Source: Sclerotiophoma versabilis
Lineage: Eukaryota; Ascomycota; Dothideomycetes; Pleosporales; Didymellaceae
DNA: 64,000 nt
Assembly (NCBI GenBank): GCA_012274445.1
Contig: JAAROD010000015.1
Location: 1,984,001 to 2,048,000, forward strand
Direction of reading: 5' to 3'
The notes below the pieces were generated by a model. It ran no database searches and was not told where the DNA came from. It saw nothing but the letters and a program-made list of their open reading frames with translations. Shown here piece by piece: positions 22,992 to 34,997 of this stretch (its first letter is position 1; each line of letters begins with the position of its first letter). The position numbers and the translations under genes were made by a program.

Positions 22992-25900
22992 TTATCTATC
23001 CGGTCTCAACACCTCCCACCCATCCAACCCTTTCATATCACCCTCATCGTCCAGCAAATTCCCTGCCCGTCCATTACTCCTACTACTAAGCCCTGTGCCC
23101 GTTCGCGGCGGCAGCACAGGTGGTCCGTCGTCTTCATCGATCAAATTTGGCACTGGTTTCCTCGCAGTCGTATTAGGCGGAGGCGCCATACTGCGCCTCG
23201 GACCTGGATCCGGATCGTCGCGATATCTCTGCGGTGGTGGTGTCGAACTCGGACTCGAAGCTTTGCTGAGCAGCGACGGCTTTTTGTTCGGTATAGGCGG
23301 CGGCGCCGGTTTGCGGAGGACCTGTGGCTGTGGCTTGCTGCTCGTTGGCACGACAGGGCCAGGAAGAGACGATGTAACAGGTGGCAGATTGCGGTTTGGC
23401 AGGATAGGGAGGGAGCGAGTTGAGGCGTTAGAGGCGTTGCGGCGGAGATCGCTGACTGGGTCGCGAGCGCCGTCCATGTAGGTTATTTGGTCGGGGTCTT
23501 TGGTGTTATATTGAGGTACTATCATTTTCCGCGCCATGGGGTTTGAGAGATTAGTTGTTGAGCTTGATGCCGAGGTTGCTTTGTCTGGGTTGTTAAAGTC
23601 GACAGTGCGTGCGCGCTGAGAGCCGCGAGTGGGAGGCGGCGCTGGTCTGTTTCCGAGCTTATTGATTTCGACCCAGTCAGGTTCTGGACTGGGCGTGAAG
23701 GGATTGCTTGGCCGTTTGGGATTCGGAATGTGATCGTTCGAGGGTGGTTGAATGCGGGCTTTAGCTGGCAGACCTTCCGAAGATAAGTATCGAAGCGGCA
23801 ATAGGGATTGAGAAGAATATACCGTTATCGAGCCACCACTTTCTCCGGTCTGAACTCGCGGGTGGTAGACCGGGTTCAACGCTCTCGTAGCCGATCAGAT
23901 CTTCATCATCTGACTCGTCTCCACCGAGCTGTCCCCCTGCCCTGCTGTCTCCAACGAATGTCTTTCGTGAGTTGTACAGCTCTTCTTTAAGAGCATCTTT
24001 CTTTTTCTCGTCAATCTTTCGAACCATGACCTGGAATGTCGCGTACACGGGGCGGTGGTCAGAGAATCGAAGAGGCGCGGCATCGTAATGTATTTGCCGT
24101 ATATTGTCACCTTTACGAAGCACGCGGTCGCACCAAGCGGGAATGCGAGCTTTCTCAGACGTGTCGTAGGTGTCTGTTCCAAGATCGTACTTGTAGGTAG
24201 GAGGGAACGTGATGCGGGCTTCAGAGTAGTGAGGGAAGGTCAAGCCAGCGACCATCTGAAGGTTGAGCTGCAAAAGTCAGCATACAATCCTGGATACTCA
24301 GCGAACAGGCGTACCTGGTCATTATCATACAAGGTTTCGAGGTCATTCATCTGACATAACCTCTGAACCTTCTCGTTACTAAGACCGATCCTGTAATTGA
24401 AGTCACCCAACCAGATCACTGTATCGTGATCCTCGATCGAGCGATTGCGCTGGAACCGCAGACCATGACTGATCGTTTTGTAGTCTCGATTGCGTTCTTC
24501 GTAATTAGCGAACCCAGCCGCAAGATGTGCGGTAACTAGGCAGATTGAAGTGTTCGCGTACTCCATACGAATGGCAACTGCTCCCTTGTTGCCCGCCATA
24601 CCAGACATACCAGTCTTCTTCAGACTGCCCTCGACGTTTTTGACGTTCTTGAGTTTGTCAGCGCGCACAAAGACGGATAAGCTTGCGCCCACAAGCTGAC
24701 CACCCCGAAGCAGAACATATTCTTCCTTGCCGTGTCTCGCTGTGTTTTTATCCAAGCAATGCTTCACAGCGAATTCCCAGTCTTGCCGTCTTGTGGGCTC
24801 TGTGGACATGATTTGTTGCGGACTTAGTTCGACTATCTCTTGAAAGCCCACTGCAACAATCTCCGGGCACTGCTGTGAAGCATCGACATTTGGACATAGC
24901 CATGGCGACAGATCCTGGTCGATACCAGTCGTCTTGCCATTGAGGTTGAATGTGCCCACAAGTATGTTGATCACATCTGTCTCAGAGAACTCGGGTGCTC
25001 GTCTTGTAAGCTCGGCCACGACAAAGTCGTTTATAGGGTCGTAGAGATGGACTGGCACTGACCCCATCAGCCGACCAAGAAGCAGGTCAATAGTGTTCTG
25101 ACGCCCCTTGTCGGCGAAATTGTTGATGTACGTTCTTGTGACGCTCTTTCTTGCGTCTGCCAGTGCACCAGCCAGCGACATCTTACCATGTCTTGTGAAT
25201 GAAGACTTCAGCGCGCCGGTACCAGCGTAGATTCTTGACAACGCGTCGCCATTGTCAGCCCACATGCTTGAGTGCCGGACCCAGAAGTCCTGACTTGCCC
25301 TTAGCCCCTTGTGACTGAGGAAAATCTCTAATGCCATTTTGCTGATGATTGTCTGCACGAGGTTGGTCCGATCCAGGCAGTCAAGACAGTTTGTTCTGAA
25401 AACACCCTCCTGACTCAAGACTGGTGTAGTGCGCCTAACAACATGGTCCTGCCCATTCGACCTGATGTGTTCATCAGCATCCTCTGACAGGTAGTATGCA
25501 AACCCATCAGCCGAATCTTGAATCCACCGCGCAATCATGCTAGCCATCTCATAGCCGCCTGGACCCCGTGTCTCGGCATGAAAGTCGTATTCAGTAAGCT
25601 TGATGAGCTCATGCCCGCGATCACCCCTCTCGGCTCCAAAGTTCAACGGGCTGTTCCTAATATGATCCCGATATCTGTGGGTAAGCTCAATCTCGTTTGG
25701 CTTCTCGTTGCTCAGCAGATTGACCACATGCATAGCGCCGTAGGCAAGTTCCAAATTCTCAAAGTGCTTGTCGAAAGCGGGTTGAGTAGCTTCAGGACCT
25801 CGTGTGATGGTGATCTTCTGCTGGCCTGGCAGGAGGCCAGACTGTTGCTCCCAGAATATAGGGACGCTGCCTCGAACCTGCACGTACGAGAAGCAGAGTC

Positions 25901-26834
25901 CAGACGGGGCCCAGTATATGGTCTCGGTCTCGACAAAGTTGGCTACATTGCCGTCGTCGTCGATACCACGGGAATTGAACCTCGTTCCAGCTCTTCTACA
26001 AGACAGCCTCGAGATCAAAGTCATGGAAGACGGCAGGCCTGAGCCGCGCACCTTGATAGGCGCTGAAGCAATGGGGACCGTGACCGTCAGTGCAAAGCCA
26101 CGGATAGCAGAGGTCAAGATACCGGAGGCATCCAGTGCATCTTTGTCCGTTGGCGCAAGGCGACTCCTGAAGTCGACCAGCGGCTGGATCATGTACGAGT
26201 TCCACAGGAAGCCAGCGTCCAGACTGTCGATGGAGACTGTCGCGGCATCAGACGATCTGTCCTGCAAGCGGCGTGTCAGGTCGAAGTCGGAGCTGTAGTA
26301 GAAGGTGCCGCTGCTCAGCAGCTTCTTGAGCGCCAGACACGGGTGCTCGAGCGGCGACTGCTCCTTCCTGCCGCCAAAGCCCATCTCATAGCCCTCATCG
26401 TCGATGGTGTCGGTCGGGTAGGGATTGACTTCGTCGTTCAGGAGGGCGTCGTAGCTGGAGCTGGTCAGGCAGTAGAAGCCGACGGAGTGTATGCGCTGCA
26501 CCGTCTCGCCCGGCCGCACGGTTGCGACTTTGCTTGCCCCGCTGACGACTACCAGGAAGACGTCGGCGTTCACTGTGATCAAGCCCAGGGTGCCGTGTGC
26601 GTTGACAGCATGCAGGACGCGGTAGTCGCTCAGGTCCACGTCGTCTGTCCGCGAGAACTCGACCATGCAGCGGGCGGCGCCGGCGCCGTTGCTCCCCAGC
26701 GACGTCGAGGAAGCATTCGGGTTGGCATGGTGGTCGGTCGCGGAGGAGCTGTGGCGCAGCACGAGGACATGCGAGGGCGTGCTGAGGGCGATTGCGCGGT
26801 GGGGGTACTCTTTGATCAGCACCCGAATCGACAT
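22992..26834 (-). CDS. Synaptojanin-like inositol polyphosphate phosphatase
   Basis: Exons, minus strand: 26834-24315, 24267-23823 and 23773-22992 (1248 aa); introns are 47 and 49 nt. It has an N-terminal Sac1-type domain with the CX5R catalytic loop (RTNCLDCLDRTNLV, about 478-491) and then an inositol 5-phosphatase domain: INILVGTFNLNG (about 620), WLGDFNYRI (about 806), PAWCDRVLRKGD (about 882) and SDHRPVYATF (about 910). The C-terminus is Pro/Ser-rich with PxxP-like stretches (PAPPPIPNKKPS, PPVLPPRTG), as in SH3-binding tails. Yeast Inp51/52/53 hydrolyse PI(4,5)P2 and other phosphoinositides in endocytosis and actin control. Both catalytic sites look intact, which fits Inp52/Inp53 better than Inp51. 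The exon 3 acceptor could also be 9 nt downstream (losing Gly-Leu-Pro). Confidence 0.94.
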
Positions 26835-27431
26835 TCTGTCGCTCTGCTACGCTGCGAGCATGTGCGCACGTCAGCTGTACTTCGTACGGGTCGTTGCAGG
26901 CAGGCGCGGGTGCTTTGGCGGTCGCACGCGGCTTCGCCCTGGCTTGGGGCGGATTGATCGTCGCACGCCCAACTGCCTCAACCGCTCAGCTGGTGCCCGA
27001 ATGCTTGCAGTGCCGGCCAACGCGACCGATGTGGAGAACAGTGGATGGTCTGGGGCGCCGCACTTCGCATCGCAAGCGGAACCTTCGGCAGGCCGCTGCC
27101 GTTGCTCAAGCTCAAGCTCAACCATCCTCTGATAGTGCAAACAGAAGTCACGAGTCCAGACTCGGAGGAACAGCTCTCGAATCGTGGAAATGACTGCGAC
27201 TGACCTTGACGTCACATGGAGCGCTTGGTGCTTGTTTGCAGTCCGAACACATTTGACGAGGTAGCACAGGCCTGCAAGACTTGTTTGCAAAGGTGGTAAG
27301 AAGCGTGCATTCGTTACAGCATCAAGTCATCTAGACATTACTTGCAAAAGAAACAGCGGTATCAGCAGAGAACCCAAATGCTACGCCATGCAAAAGCCAC
27401 ATCTCGGCAGGAACTCAGGTCCTGTCGCGTC
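26835..27431. other. Upstream region of the synaptojanin gene
   Basis: 597 bp between the synaptojanin start and the stop of the next minus-strand gene. The sequence is GC-rich; overlapping open frames on both strands look like chance. No motif recognised. Confidence 0.55.
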
Positions 27432-28100
27432 TTACCGCCCGTAGTCCCTCCTCCGCCTTCCATCATCGTCCACAATTGTAACCCTGGTCCTCTCGTCCAC
27501 ATAACTCCCTCTACTCCTACTCCTCTGTCTACCGTAGTCTACATTAACCCTCGACCTGCTCCTCTCCCTCCCGCCGTACCCTCTGCCGCCCCCGAAACTG
27601 CTCTCACTCCTCGCCGGCTCCACGTACCGGTAGTGTTCGTATTGCGGCCCACGCTCGGGACTGTACGCTCTCTCGCGCCTAACCTCGCGCTCCCGGTACA
27701 CGTACTCTGACCGATTGGGCGAAGACGAGCGCGAGCTATAACTTGACCGCGGGCTCACTTCCACGTACTGCGCCGCTCCATGACGACTGTGCCGGCTACT
27801 GATATGGCTCTGCGGCGGTGGTGGAGCAGGCACATGGATCGGCGCTGGCGGGGGCTCCACAAACACAGGCACAGGCTGCGGAGGCGGGATGGCGAGCGGT
27901 TGTGGTTGCGGAGTGGGGACAGCGATGTAGGATGCTGAAGGACGGGGGGACTCGTGGCGCGATTCGCGCACGATTTCACGCGAGTAGCGCTGCGTCGAAT
28001 GCCTGGAGGCGTGGCGCCGAGGCGGAGGGTGGTCGTGTCGCGAGACTACGCGGTAGGGGACTACGACGTCTTCCTCTTGTTTGACTTTGACTAGACACAT
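27432..28100 (-). CDS. Small Arg/Ser/Pro-rich protein (MCLVKVK type), function unknown
   Basis: Intronless, 222 aa, starting at MCLVKVKQEEDVVVPYRVV. The open frame extends 96 codons further upstream, but I chose this ATG because I recall the MCLVKV...RVV opening in other Pezizomycotina proteins and the upstream part looks non-coding. The chain is low-complexity: His/Arg-rich (RHASRHSTQRYSREIVRE), then Pro-rich (PTPQPQPLAIPPPQPVPVF), then Ser/Arg/Tyr-rich (SSYSSRSSSPNRSEYVYRE, RERSRSRVNVDYGRQRSRS), ending in a strongly basic RRRRDYGR. The SR-like repeats suggest RNA or nuclear association, but this is inference. No domain, signal peptide or membrane segment is present. Confidence 0.7.
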   Translation of the reverse strand: MCLVKVKQEEDVVVPYRVVSRHDHPPPRRHASRHSTQRYSREIVRESRHESPRPSASYIAVPTPQPQPLAIPPPQPVPVFVEPPPAPIHVPAPPPPQSHISSRHSRHGAAQYVEVSPRSSYSSRSSSPNRSEYVYREREVRRERAYSPERGPQYEHYRYVEPARSESSFGGGRGYGGRERSRSRVNVDYGRQRSRSRGSYVDERTRVTIVDDDGRRRRDYGR

Positions 28101-28879
28101 TGTCTTGGGCTGCTGTAAACTGCTGGGTTTGGAGGGCTGGGTGCTGGGTATGCGATCGCGATGTGATTCGTGGAGGATCAATGTGGGGTTCAACGAGGGT
28201 TGTCTGAACCGTGGGGAACGAACGAGAGTGAGTTTGTAGGAGAAGACACGGATGCGCAGAATGTCAGCGCAAAATGAGTGGCAGCTGAGAGACTGATGAA
28301 GGAAGCAGAAGCGCCTTGGTCTGCGGTAATTGGGCTGGTAGAAGCCCAGCCACACCTGCGTCCATGGCACACCCCATGTCGAAGTCAAGCGCGAGTTGGG
28401 TGACGCCTTTCCAGCTACATTTGGTCAAGTGCCCTGTCTGTCAGCCGCTGTTAGCTCCAGGTACCGGCCCGGTGTCAACCGCTGTTTGAGGCTTTGGGCT
28501 GGCGCCTACTCAAGCTGCCACAGGAGTGTGTGGGGAACCCAAGAGCTTGTCAGGCGGGAACCTGATTCTCTGGTCCCATGATACCCTGGAGAATGTCAGT
28601 CTTTTGAAAGATCCAAGCAACACATCAACGGTGCTCCCCAGAGGCTGCCTCTAAGAGATTAAAGTTGCCTTCCATGGATACTACAAAAATGATTGTTGTG
28701 GTATATGTGCTTGTGATCATTGCCAGTATTAACAAAAGAACCGCCAAGTGTTCCAACAATCGATTACACGCTAGTCGCTGATATCGTATCCGTAACCACA
28801 TTAGGCATCAAAACTTCCTCCCCATATCTATCGGTCCTTCGTTATGTGTATTATGCTGGAGTTGGGCTTAGAATAACCA
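28101..28879. other. Upstream region of the Arg/Ser-rich gene
   Basis: 779 bp between the start at 28100 and the stop of the RhoGAP gene at 28880. It contains the likely promoter of the former and 3' UTR of the latter. No other feature seen. Confidence 0.55.
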
Positions 28880-31712
28880 CTAGTCGTCCATAGGCTTGTC
28901 TTCTAGCGTTACTCCTCGAGGCGCTGGATCCTCAAGTGTGACGCCGCTGGGCGCATCTTCGTTGCTTGCATTGGCGAGACTCCTGAGACTACCAGTGGAA
29001 TCGCGGTTGCCTCCCCTCTTAAGGCTACCCATCGAGTCCCGGTTGCCTCTCGCTAGGCTGCCGGCGTGCTTCCTACCGCCGAGTGCTAAAGGAACACGTG
29101 TGCTCGAAGGCGCCGGGTGCTCCACAGGCGAGAAAGAAGTAGACTCGTACATTTCCGCAGCGCGGGCGGGCAAGGACGATGGTGGGGATGCTTCAGATGT
29201 GTTTTCTGTTGTACCATTTGTTGTGCCAGCAGCAGCAGCAGCAGCGCTAGCATTAGCACTGGGACTATCAGGGTCAGGAACCTCAAGAGACCCGCGGTTT
29301 GTGGGAGCTTTGCGTGCTTCGGTGGGTGAGCTGTTGGCGTTTACAGGAAAACGCGTCTGACTGCGGTCACGACGGTGAGAGCCGCTGCTGCGGTTACCGG
29401 GACCCGGCGAAACGCCTCGAGGAGATCGCTGTGCGGCGATAGCTCGTTGGCGTTCCTCCATGTTAGCACGCCGGTTGCTTTCATCCGTGGAGATGGCACG
29501 AGGACGCTGCGAGCCAGAAACAGAGTGAGTGAGCGTGCTGGCGCGCTTCAGCTCGCCAAAGATAGCATCTTTGTGAGCGAAGAGATCGCGCACGAGACGG
29601 TAGCTGTAGCGTTCGTTCATGGTCAGGGTGTTCTCCAGCCTTGGACGAAGGATACAGGGTGCAAGTGCGTTCGCCAATGTGGCAACGTAGGTTTCGTCAG
29701 CTGAAGTCAGTTCGATCAGGCGAGTGAAGTGTGTGCAAATTGCGTCAAGAGTCGCAATGTTGGCTAGACGAAGCTGCCCAAGCGTGGACTGGAGGACTGC
29801 AACTCGGGTTGCTTCGTCCACATCCGTGGCGGTAGTGCTGTAAATTGTCTTGACAATTTCGTAAACATGAGACGAGACAAGGGAATCTGTTGCTGTTAGT
29901 AGGTATCATATGTAAGCCAGAATTAACTTACCAGGGAGTTCCAGAAGGTAAAGCTTCAGAACACTCGCAACAATGGGTATGTCGTACTTCTCGAGAATTT
30001 CATCTTCAAATCTCTTCCCAGTGTTGATGGCAGCTCGCAGATTGTGTGTTTGAGCCAACGGTACATCAACAAGCCAAATACTACGGCGAGCTTCGTCGCC
30101 CTCCAAATCAGGGTAGTGATTGTCCAGGAACGTCAAAATCGTGGTGATCAGGACAGGAACGCGCTTCTTGTCGGAGCGCGCTCGTGCCTCAAGATCTACG
30201 CCAAAAGTCTGCTCATCGACCGAGTTGTAGTAGTTCTCGTAAGTCGTGACCTTGGGCACAAACGGCCCAGTGCGGTAGTTCTCCAACATATAACGAAGAT
30301 CGCCCAACGGCTGAACAGTCTCCTGGAACAACATCATCTTGTCAACGGTGCTCTGCAAGCTGGGGATGACATTGCTGATGGCACCAGAGAAGTCAAGGAT
30401 GACAGCCTTGATGGCCTTGAGCCGATCCAACTCGCAGCGCTCCATGAACTTCAAGTGATCAATCATAGCCTCTTCCAAGTTGCACCGCAAAGAGTCCAGC
30501 TTCTTCACGGCAGCCTTGTAGCGTTCGTCAGACTCACGAGCCTCTCGTCGCAGCCTCTCTGGGGGTGTCTCGTTGGGATACTGGTTGTTAAGTGGGTTCC
30601 AACCTTGTAGGTACTCCTGGACGACGCCCCCTGGCGAATCTACGGTAAAGCTGTCGTTAGACATGGTAGACGCAGCGGTGCCTGAACGTGCCAGAGGCGT
30701 CTTCTTTTCAGGAACACCTGTAATTGTGAACACCTTCGTTTTCCACTGATAGTTCATACGAGAGCTGTTCGCAAAGGTATTGCCGACATTGCCAATGAGA
30801 CGTAGAAAGCCATGGGTAACCATGTCCTGCCCGATCCTTTCTGCGTAGCTGACGCTGGTTGCACCAAGGTGCTTCTGGATATACTCGGTGATATCCGCAC
30901 CATTGGAGCAGTTCTGGTACGTTCCAATAATGGGAACCTTGAATTCTCCAATTTTGATGTTCTCCAGCATGTGCGTCAAAATCTTCTTGATCTGCTCAGG
31001 CTGGTAGGTCTCGTCGCCCAGATCAATGGGCTCCTCCTCATTCTCCTCAGGTTCCGTCATCTTGATTGTAGGGACCTTCGCCTTGGGACTCGCAAGCGCC
31101 TCGCTTTGAGGATCTTGGAAAGCCAGCTTGTCCTCCTCTTCTAGATCTTCGACCAAGCGACACTTGTTGTAGTACTGCGAGCGGAACTTGCGTACGGCGT
31201 CAGCTTGTCGGTCGTGGATCTTGATGCGCGACTGCAAGTCGTCCTGCGAATTCTGCACACGGGCGGCATGCGCCTCGCACCAGCGGCCAAAGGGATTTAC
31301 GACGAGTTCGCGAATGTTCGAGGCGATCTTGTTGTGGTTGGAGGCAGCGGCCTCCATTTCGGCGCGCACACCATCATAAGCCTGGCAAGGATGAGCTGTA
31401 GTTCATGTGTTTCTGCAAGCCAACACACCTTTCGTACGCTTGCGCCCTCGTCTTTGGAGAAGCCTCCAGTTATGCGCTCGGTCGCCGGCGTAATGCCCGA
31501 CAGGCTGTTTCCATATGCCTCTTCGGCGTCGGCACGCAGGCGGGCAACGGTGAGAATCTGCTGGTTCTCCTGCACACCCTGTTGCAGCTTTCCGAACAGC
31601 ACTCCTAGGCCTGCCTGCGGTCAGCAACGATGGCTACAGCAACTGCGCCGCACAGCTTACCACCCGCATAGTCTTGCGACCAGAAAGACGCAGCAAAGCC
31701 TGTATTGGCCAT
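28880..31712 (-). CDS. RGD2: Rgd2-type Rho GTPase-activating protein (F-BAR, DEP, RhoGAP)
   Basis: Exons, minus strand: 31712-31661, 31610-31429, 31381-29932 and 29886-28880 (896 aa); introns are 50, 47 and 45 nt. The N-terminus is an FCH/F-BAR region (SFWSQDYAGGLGVLFGKLQQG). A DEP domain (about 205-280: IGTYQNCSNGADITEYI, GQDMVTHGFLRLIG) is inserted, and coiled F-BAR helices resume after it. A RhoGAP domain lies at about 440-620 (VPVLITTILTFLDNHYP ... IVASVLKLYLLELPDSLVS ... LANIATLDAICTHFTRLI). This order is that of yeast Rgd2, a GAP for Cdc42 and Rho5. The usual G-[IVL]-[FY]-R-x-S-G arginine-finger motif is missing; the sequence there is SIWLVDVPLAQTHNLR. The tail is long, Ser-rich and disordered, with a GSLxRGGNRDS repeat. 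Divergent from the GGTase-I beta gene. Confidence 0.92.
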
Positions 31713-32550
31713 GGTGACGATGTCGCAGGGGGTATCAAAATGCAAGAACTCCGCGTAGACCGTGAGTAAGGAAAGACGAAACTAGGCTGAGACAAGCTTC
31801 GACGGGCGTTGGTAGTGAGCGTGGAGAAGGAAGGTCTGGGGAACACGCAAGCGCAGGCCCTGTGATGTAACGCCTGTGGTGCTTCCTTGGTTGGTTGCGC
31901 ACAATCGAGCTGTAGGGCGGTGTTCGGTGGTGGGCACACTGTGCAACGGAGGGGCGTTGGGCTCGTTAAGATAGCAACAGGAGATGATAGAAGCTCTTCA
32001 GGAGTTTTGCAGGCCAGCTGTGGCAGAGCTGGATGTACGAGGACCCCTGTCAGCCGTTTGTCACTTGCTGGTAGGCACAGCTGGCCTGTCTAGCAGCTAA
32101 AAATACCACGTCAATTCACCGAACAGCGCTTTTCCCTGCAGGGATTAGGACCGTGACCCTGTAACTGCCACTCGAGCACCCTACAGTCAAGGCATCATAG
32201 GGGCCCAGTGACTAGCAAAGAGCACTGGAGCGTCGCTGGTCAAACAGAGAAAACCAGCCCTCCAACGCCGACCAGACAAAGCACCTGCTGTGCCACATAT
32301 CCTTACTGGCAACGCAGAGTAATTCTATCCAGTATGTCTGCGCCTTGAATTGCTAGATGCGACAGTTATTGAGCAGCGAAGGTCGGACTTGAGCATCGCC
32401 GAACGGGTCATTTCCAGCGCCTGTGATTCTGCCAGAGGTTGAAATTGATCATAATCACCCCCCACTAGATCCATCGCCCGGGAAATTACCTCTGTCAACC
32501 GGCAGCGAACATCGACTGTTTCGGCAAGCTGCACATCGATTACCACCGTC
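31713..32550. promoter_or_regulatory. Intergenic region between divergent RGD2 and CDC43
   Basis: 838 bp upstream of both genes. No further gene is supported and no binding motif is recognised. It must hold both promoters. Confidence 0.5.
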
Positions 32551-33909
32551 ATGGGTCCTTCTCAACCAGCAAGCGAATTCAACTATGCCCGTCATATCAA
32601 ATACTGGAGGCGAAACCTGAAGACTTACCTCCCCCACTACTATACCGGCAATGACGCCAACCGGATGACCCTGGCTCTTTTCACTGTTTCTGCACTCGAC
32701 ATATTGGGAGATCTGGACGGAGCTTTGTCCGCAGAAGAACGTCAAGGCTACATCGATTGGGTGTACAGCTGTCAACTGCCAGAGGGAGGCTTTCGACCAT
32801 GGCCCGGTTCGAATTTTGGAAGCAGGAGGAATGACGAAAATAAGATCTGGGATCCGGCACATGTGCCGGGCACCTTCTTTGCGCTGCTGACCCTTGTAGT
32901 GCTAGGAGACGATCTGGAAAAGGTTAAGAGGAAGGCAATCTTGCAGTGGTTGACTAGAATGCAAAGGCTTGAAGGTGGTTTCGGCGAGACGTTGGGACAT
33001 GACGATTACGTTCATGGTGGAAACGATTCGAGGTTTGGATACATGGCCACAGCGATCCGCTGGATACTTCGTGGTGACCTCGAGGGACCATGCGACGACG
33101 TGCCGGATATTAGAGTGGACGACTTCGTCACCTGCGTGTGCGAGGCCGAATCTTACGATGGGGGAATCTCAGAAGCACCATACCATGAGGCCCATGCTGG
33201 ATTTACAAGCTGTGCCATTGCCGCACTGTCTTTCATCGATCGTCTGCCACTACCACCTGGCCAAGCCCCTGACGGCCGTAAGCGTGGTGTCACCAACCTC
33301 AAAAACACCTTGCATTGGCTTGCTTCACGGCAGACCGTAACGCTTGAAGATGATGACAGTGTTGACACATTCGACGATGAAACGGACACAGCAAACACAT
33401 GCCATGACGCCCACTCTTTTGTCAAGGTCAGCTCATGCCCAACGACATCTATGGAGAGCACGGTGGGCTCGCAACCCAAGGTGCCTTACGATCTTGCATG
33501 GGTGGGGATGAATGGACGATGTAACAAAATCGCCGACACATGCTACGCCTATTGGGTCTCTACACCTCTCCAGATTCTCGGCCGTATGGACATCATCTCG
33601 CCGAAACCGATTCGGAGATACCTACTCGACAAGACACAACATGCACTCGGAGGTTTTGGCAAAGTAGTTGACGATCCGCCAGACATGTACCACTCGTTCC
33701 TGGGCATGATGGTCTTGGCGATGCTTGGGGAGCCGGGTCTGCAGAATGTTGATGCGGCATTGTGCATTACAGACAGAGCAAAACGACATCTGGAGTCGTT
33801 GTCATGGAGGAAAGAAGCATTGGCTTCAATGAGGAGTAATAGTGTGAACGGCGCAGCACAGAAAGGCATCAGCCAGGTAGCGGCGGACCGGATGCAGATA
33901 GGTTCATAG
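32551..33909 (+). CDS. CDC43: Geranylgeranyltransferase type I beta subunit
   Basis: Intronless, 452 aa. The catalytic beta subunit attaches geranylgeranyl to CAAX proteins such as Rho1 and Cdc42 in the cytosol. It has prenyltransferase alpha-alpha barrel repeats: GYIDWVYSCQLPEGGFRPWP, VPGTFFALLTLVVLGDD, WLTRMQRLEGGFGETLG, FVTCVCEAESYDGGISEAP and HAGFTSCAIAALSFID. The zinc ligands appear as Asp329 and Cys331 (NGRCNKIADTCYAYWV) and His381 (MYHSFLGMMVLAML), and NGRxNK...DTCY is typical of GGTase-I. A charged insert (about 255-300, LEDDDSVDTFDDETD) makes it longer than the animal form, as is common in fungi. It lies beside a Rho-family GAP gene that acts on its likely substrates; this may be chance. 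Confidence 0.94.
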   Translation: MGPSQPASEFNYARHIKYWRRNLKTYLPHYYTGNDANRMTLALFTVSALDILGDLDGALSAEERQGYIDWVYSCQLPEGGFRPWPGSNFGSRRNDENKIWDPAHVPGTFFALLTLVVLGDDLEKVKRKAILQWLTRMQRLEGGFGETLGHDDYVHGGNDSRFGYMATAIRWILRGDLEGPCDDVPDIRVDDFVTCVCEAESYDGGISEAPYHEAHAGFTSCAIAALSFIDRLPLPPGQAPDGRKRGVTNLKNTLHWLASRQTVTLEDDDSVDTFDDETDTANTCHDAHSFVKVSSCPTTSMESTVGSQPKVPYDLAWVGMNGRCNKIADTCYAYWVSTPLQILGRMDIISPKPIRRYLLDKTQHALGGFGKVVDDPPDMYHSFLGMMVLAMLGEPGLQNVDAALCITDRAKRHLESLSWRKEALASMRSNSVNGAAQKGISQVAADRMQIGS

Positions 33910-34166
33910 AACATACGCATTGCAATAGACTTGATCGTACTGCACAACATAATCCAAACATAATCCAAGACCGTTCCACAGCTGATGTACCCGAGTTGCC
34001 AGCGTGAGATGGAAGGAGGCAACTGTTAGCGCCATCTCCAGCCACTCGGCTCAGCCTACCCTAGCCTTTAGACCCCTGCAACAATTTCTGGCAATCGTCG
34101 AGCTGCCCGCCAGCGGTATTCGATCTTTCGACACGACACAACCACACCTCTGCTCATATATTCACG

Positions 34167-34997
34167 ATGAGGAGCGCGCCGCCCCCATCCAAGAAGCGGA
34201 AGATCAAGACTGTACACGAGGAGAAAATTGACTTCGACCCAGCCGCGCGCGAGGAATACCTCACCGGCTTCCACAAGCGCAAAGTTGCGCGGAGAAAGCA
34301 TGCTGAGGATGAAAATGCAAAGAAGGAGAAGGAGGAGAAACTGAGGTTCAGGCGAGAGGTACGTGGCCCAACACTCCCTGAATGCAGCAATTTGCGAGGT
34401 TAGCCAGCAGCGGAGAATACGGCACACATGCAAACTCGACCGCTCGAAGAGCTGCGCCCTCGCAAATACATGCACTTGTAGATCAAGATCATGTGCTAAC
34501 ATGCACATGTATAGCTGCGACAACAGCGCAAAGCCGACCTGGAGAAGCACGTCAGCGAAACCAATCGCCTCATGCGCCTCGCAAACGGCGACATTCCTAG
34601 CGAAGCCGAAGAATCCTCCTCTGACGGTGAAGACTCGGCGACCGGCGAACCGACATTTACCGGTTTCGACGATCCAATCAACCAGGAAGATGAGTACGTC
34701 GACGAAGACAAGTACACTACGGTGACGGTTGAAACTGTTGGCATAAATCGTACAGGCTTTTCAAGGCCAGGCGAGGAAGAGGCTGAGTTGAAGAAGGAGC
34801 AGGAGGCGAGAGAGGAAAAAGAAAGGGAAGAGAAGAAGAAGAGGGTGTGGACGAAGGAGAAGCCAAGGAGTGATAGGCCGAAGAAGAAGAAGGTTAAGTT
34901 TAGGTACGAGACGAAAGCGGAGAGAAAGGTAGAGAGGATGAAGCAGGGCATGAAGAAGAAGAAGCTGGCAGAGAAGAGGAACAAGGACAAAGAGTAA
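34167..34997 (+). CDS. RRP17: Rrp17/Nol12 nucleolar rRNA-processing protein
   Basis: Exons 34167-34358 and 34515-34997 (224 aa). The 156-nt intron (gtacgt...gtatag) is long for this window. It carries the Nop25/Rrp17 family core: VHEEKIDFDPAAREEYLTGF, HKRKVARRKHAEDENAKKEK and the Arg/Lys/Glu coiled helix continuing into LRQQRKADLEKHVSETNRL. An acidic patch (EAEESSSDGEDSATGE) and a highly basic C-terminus (SDRPKKKKVKFRYETKAERK) follow. Yeast Rrp17 is a nucleolar 5'-3' exonuclease needed for 5.8S/25S rRNA 5' end maturation. The size fits the family (about 235 aa in yeast). It is convergent with the tropomyosin gene. Confidence 0.92.
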
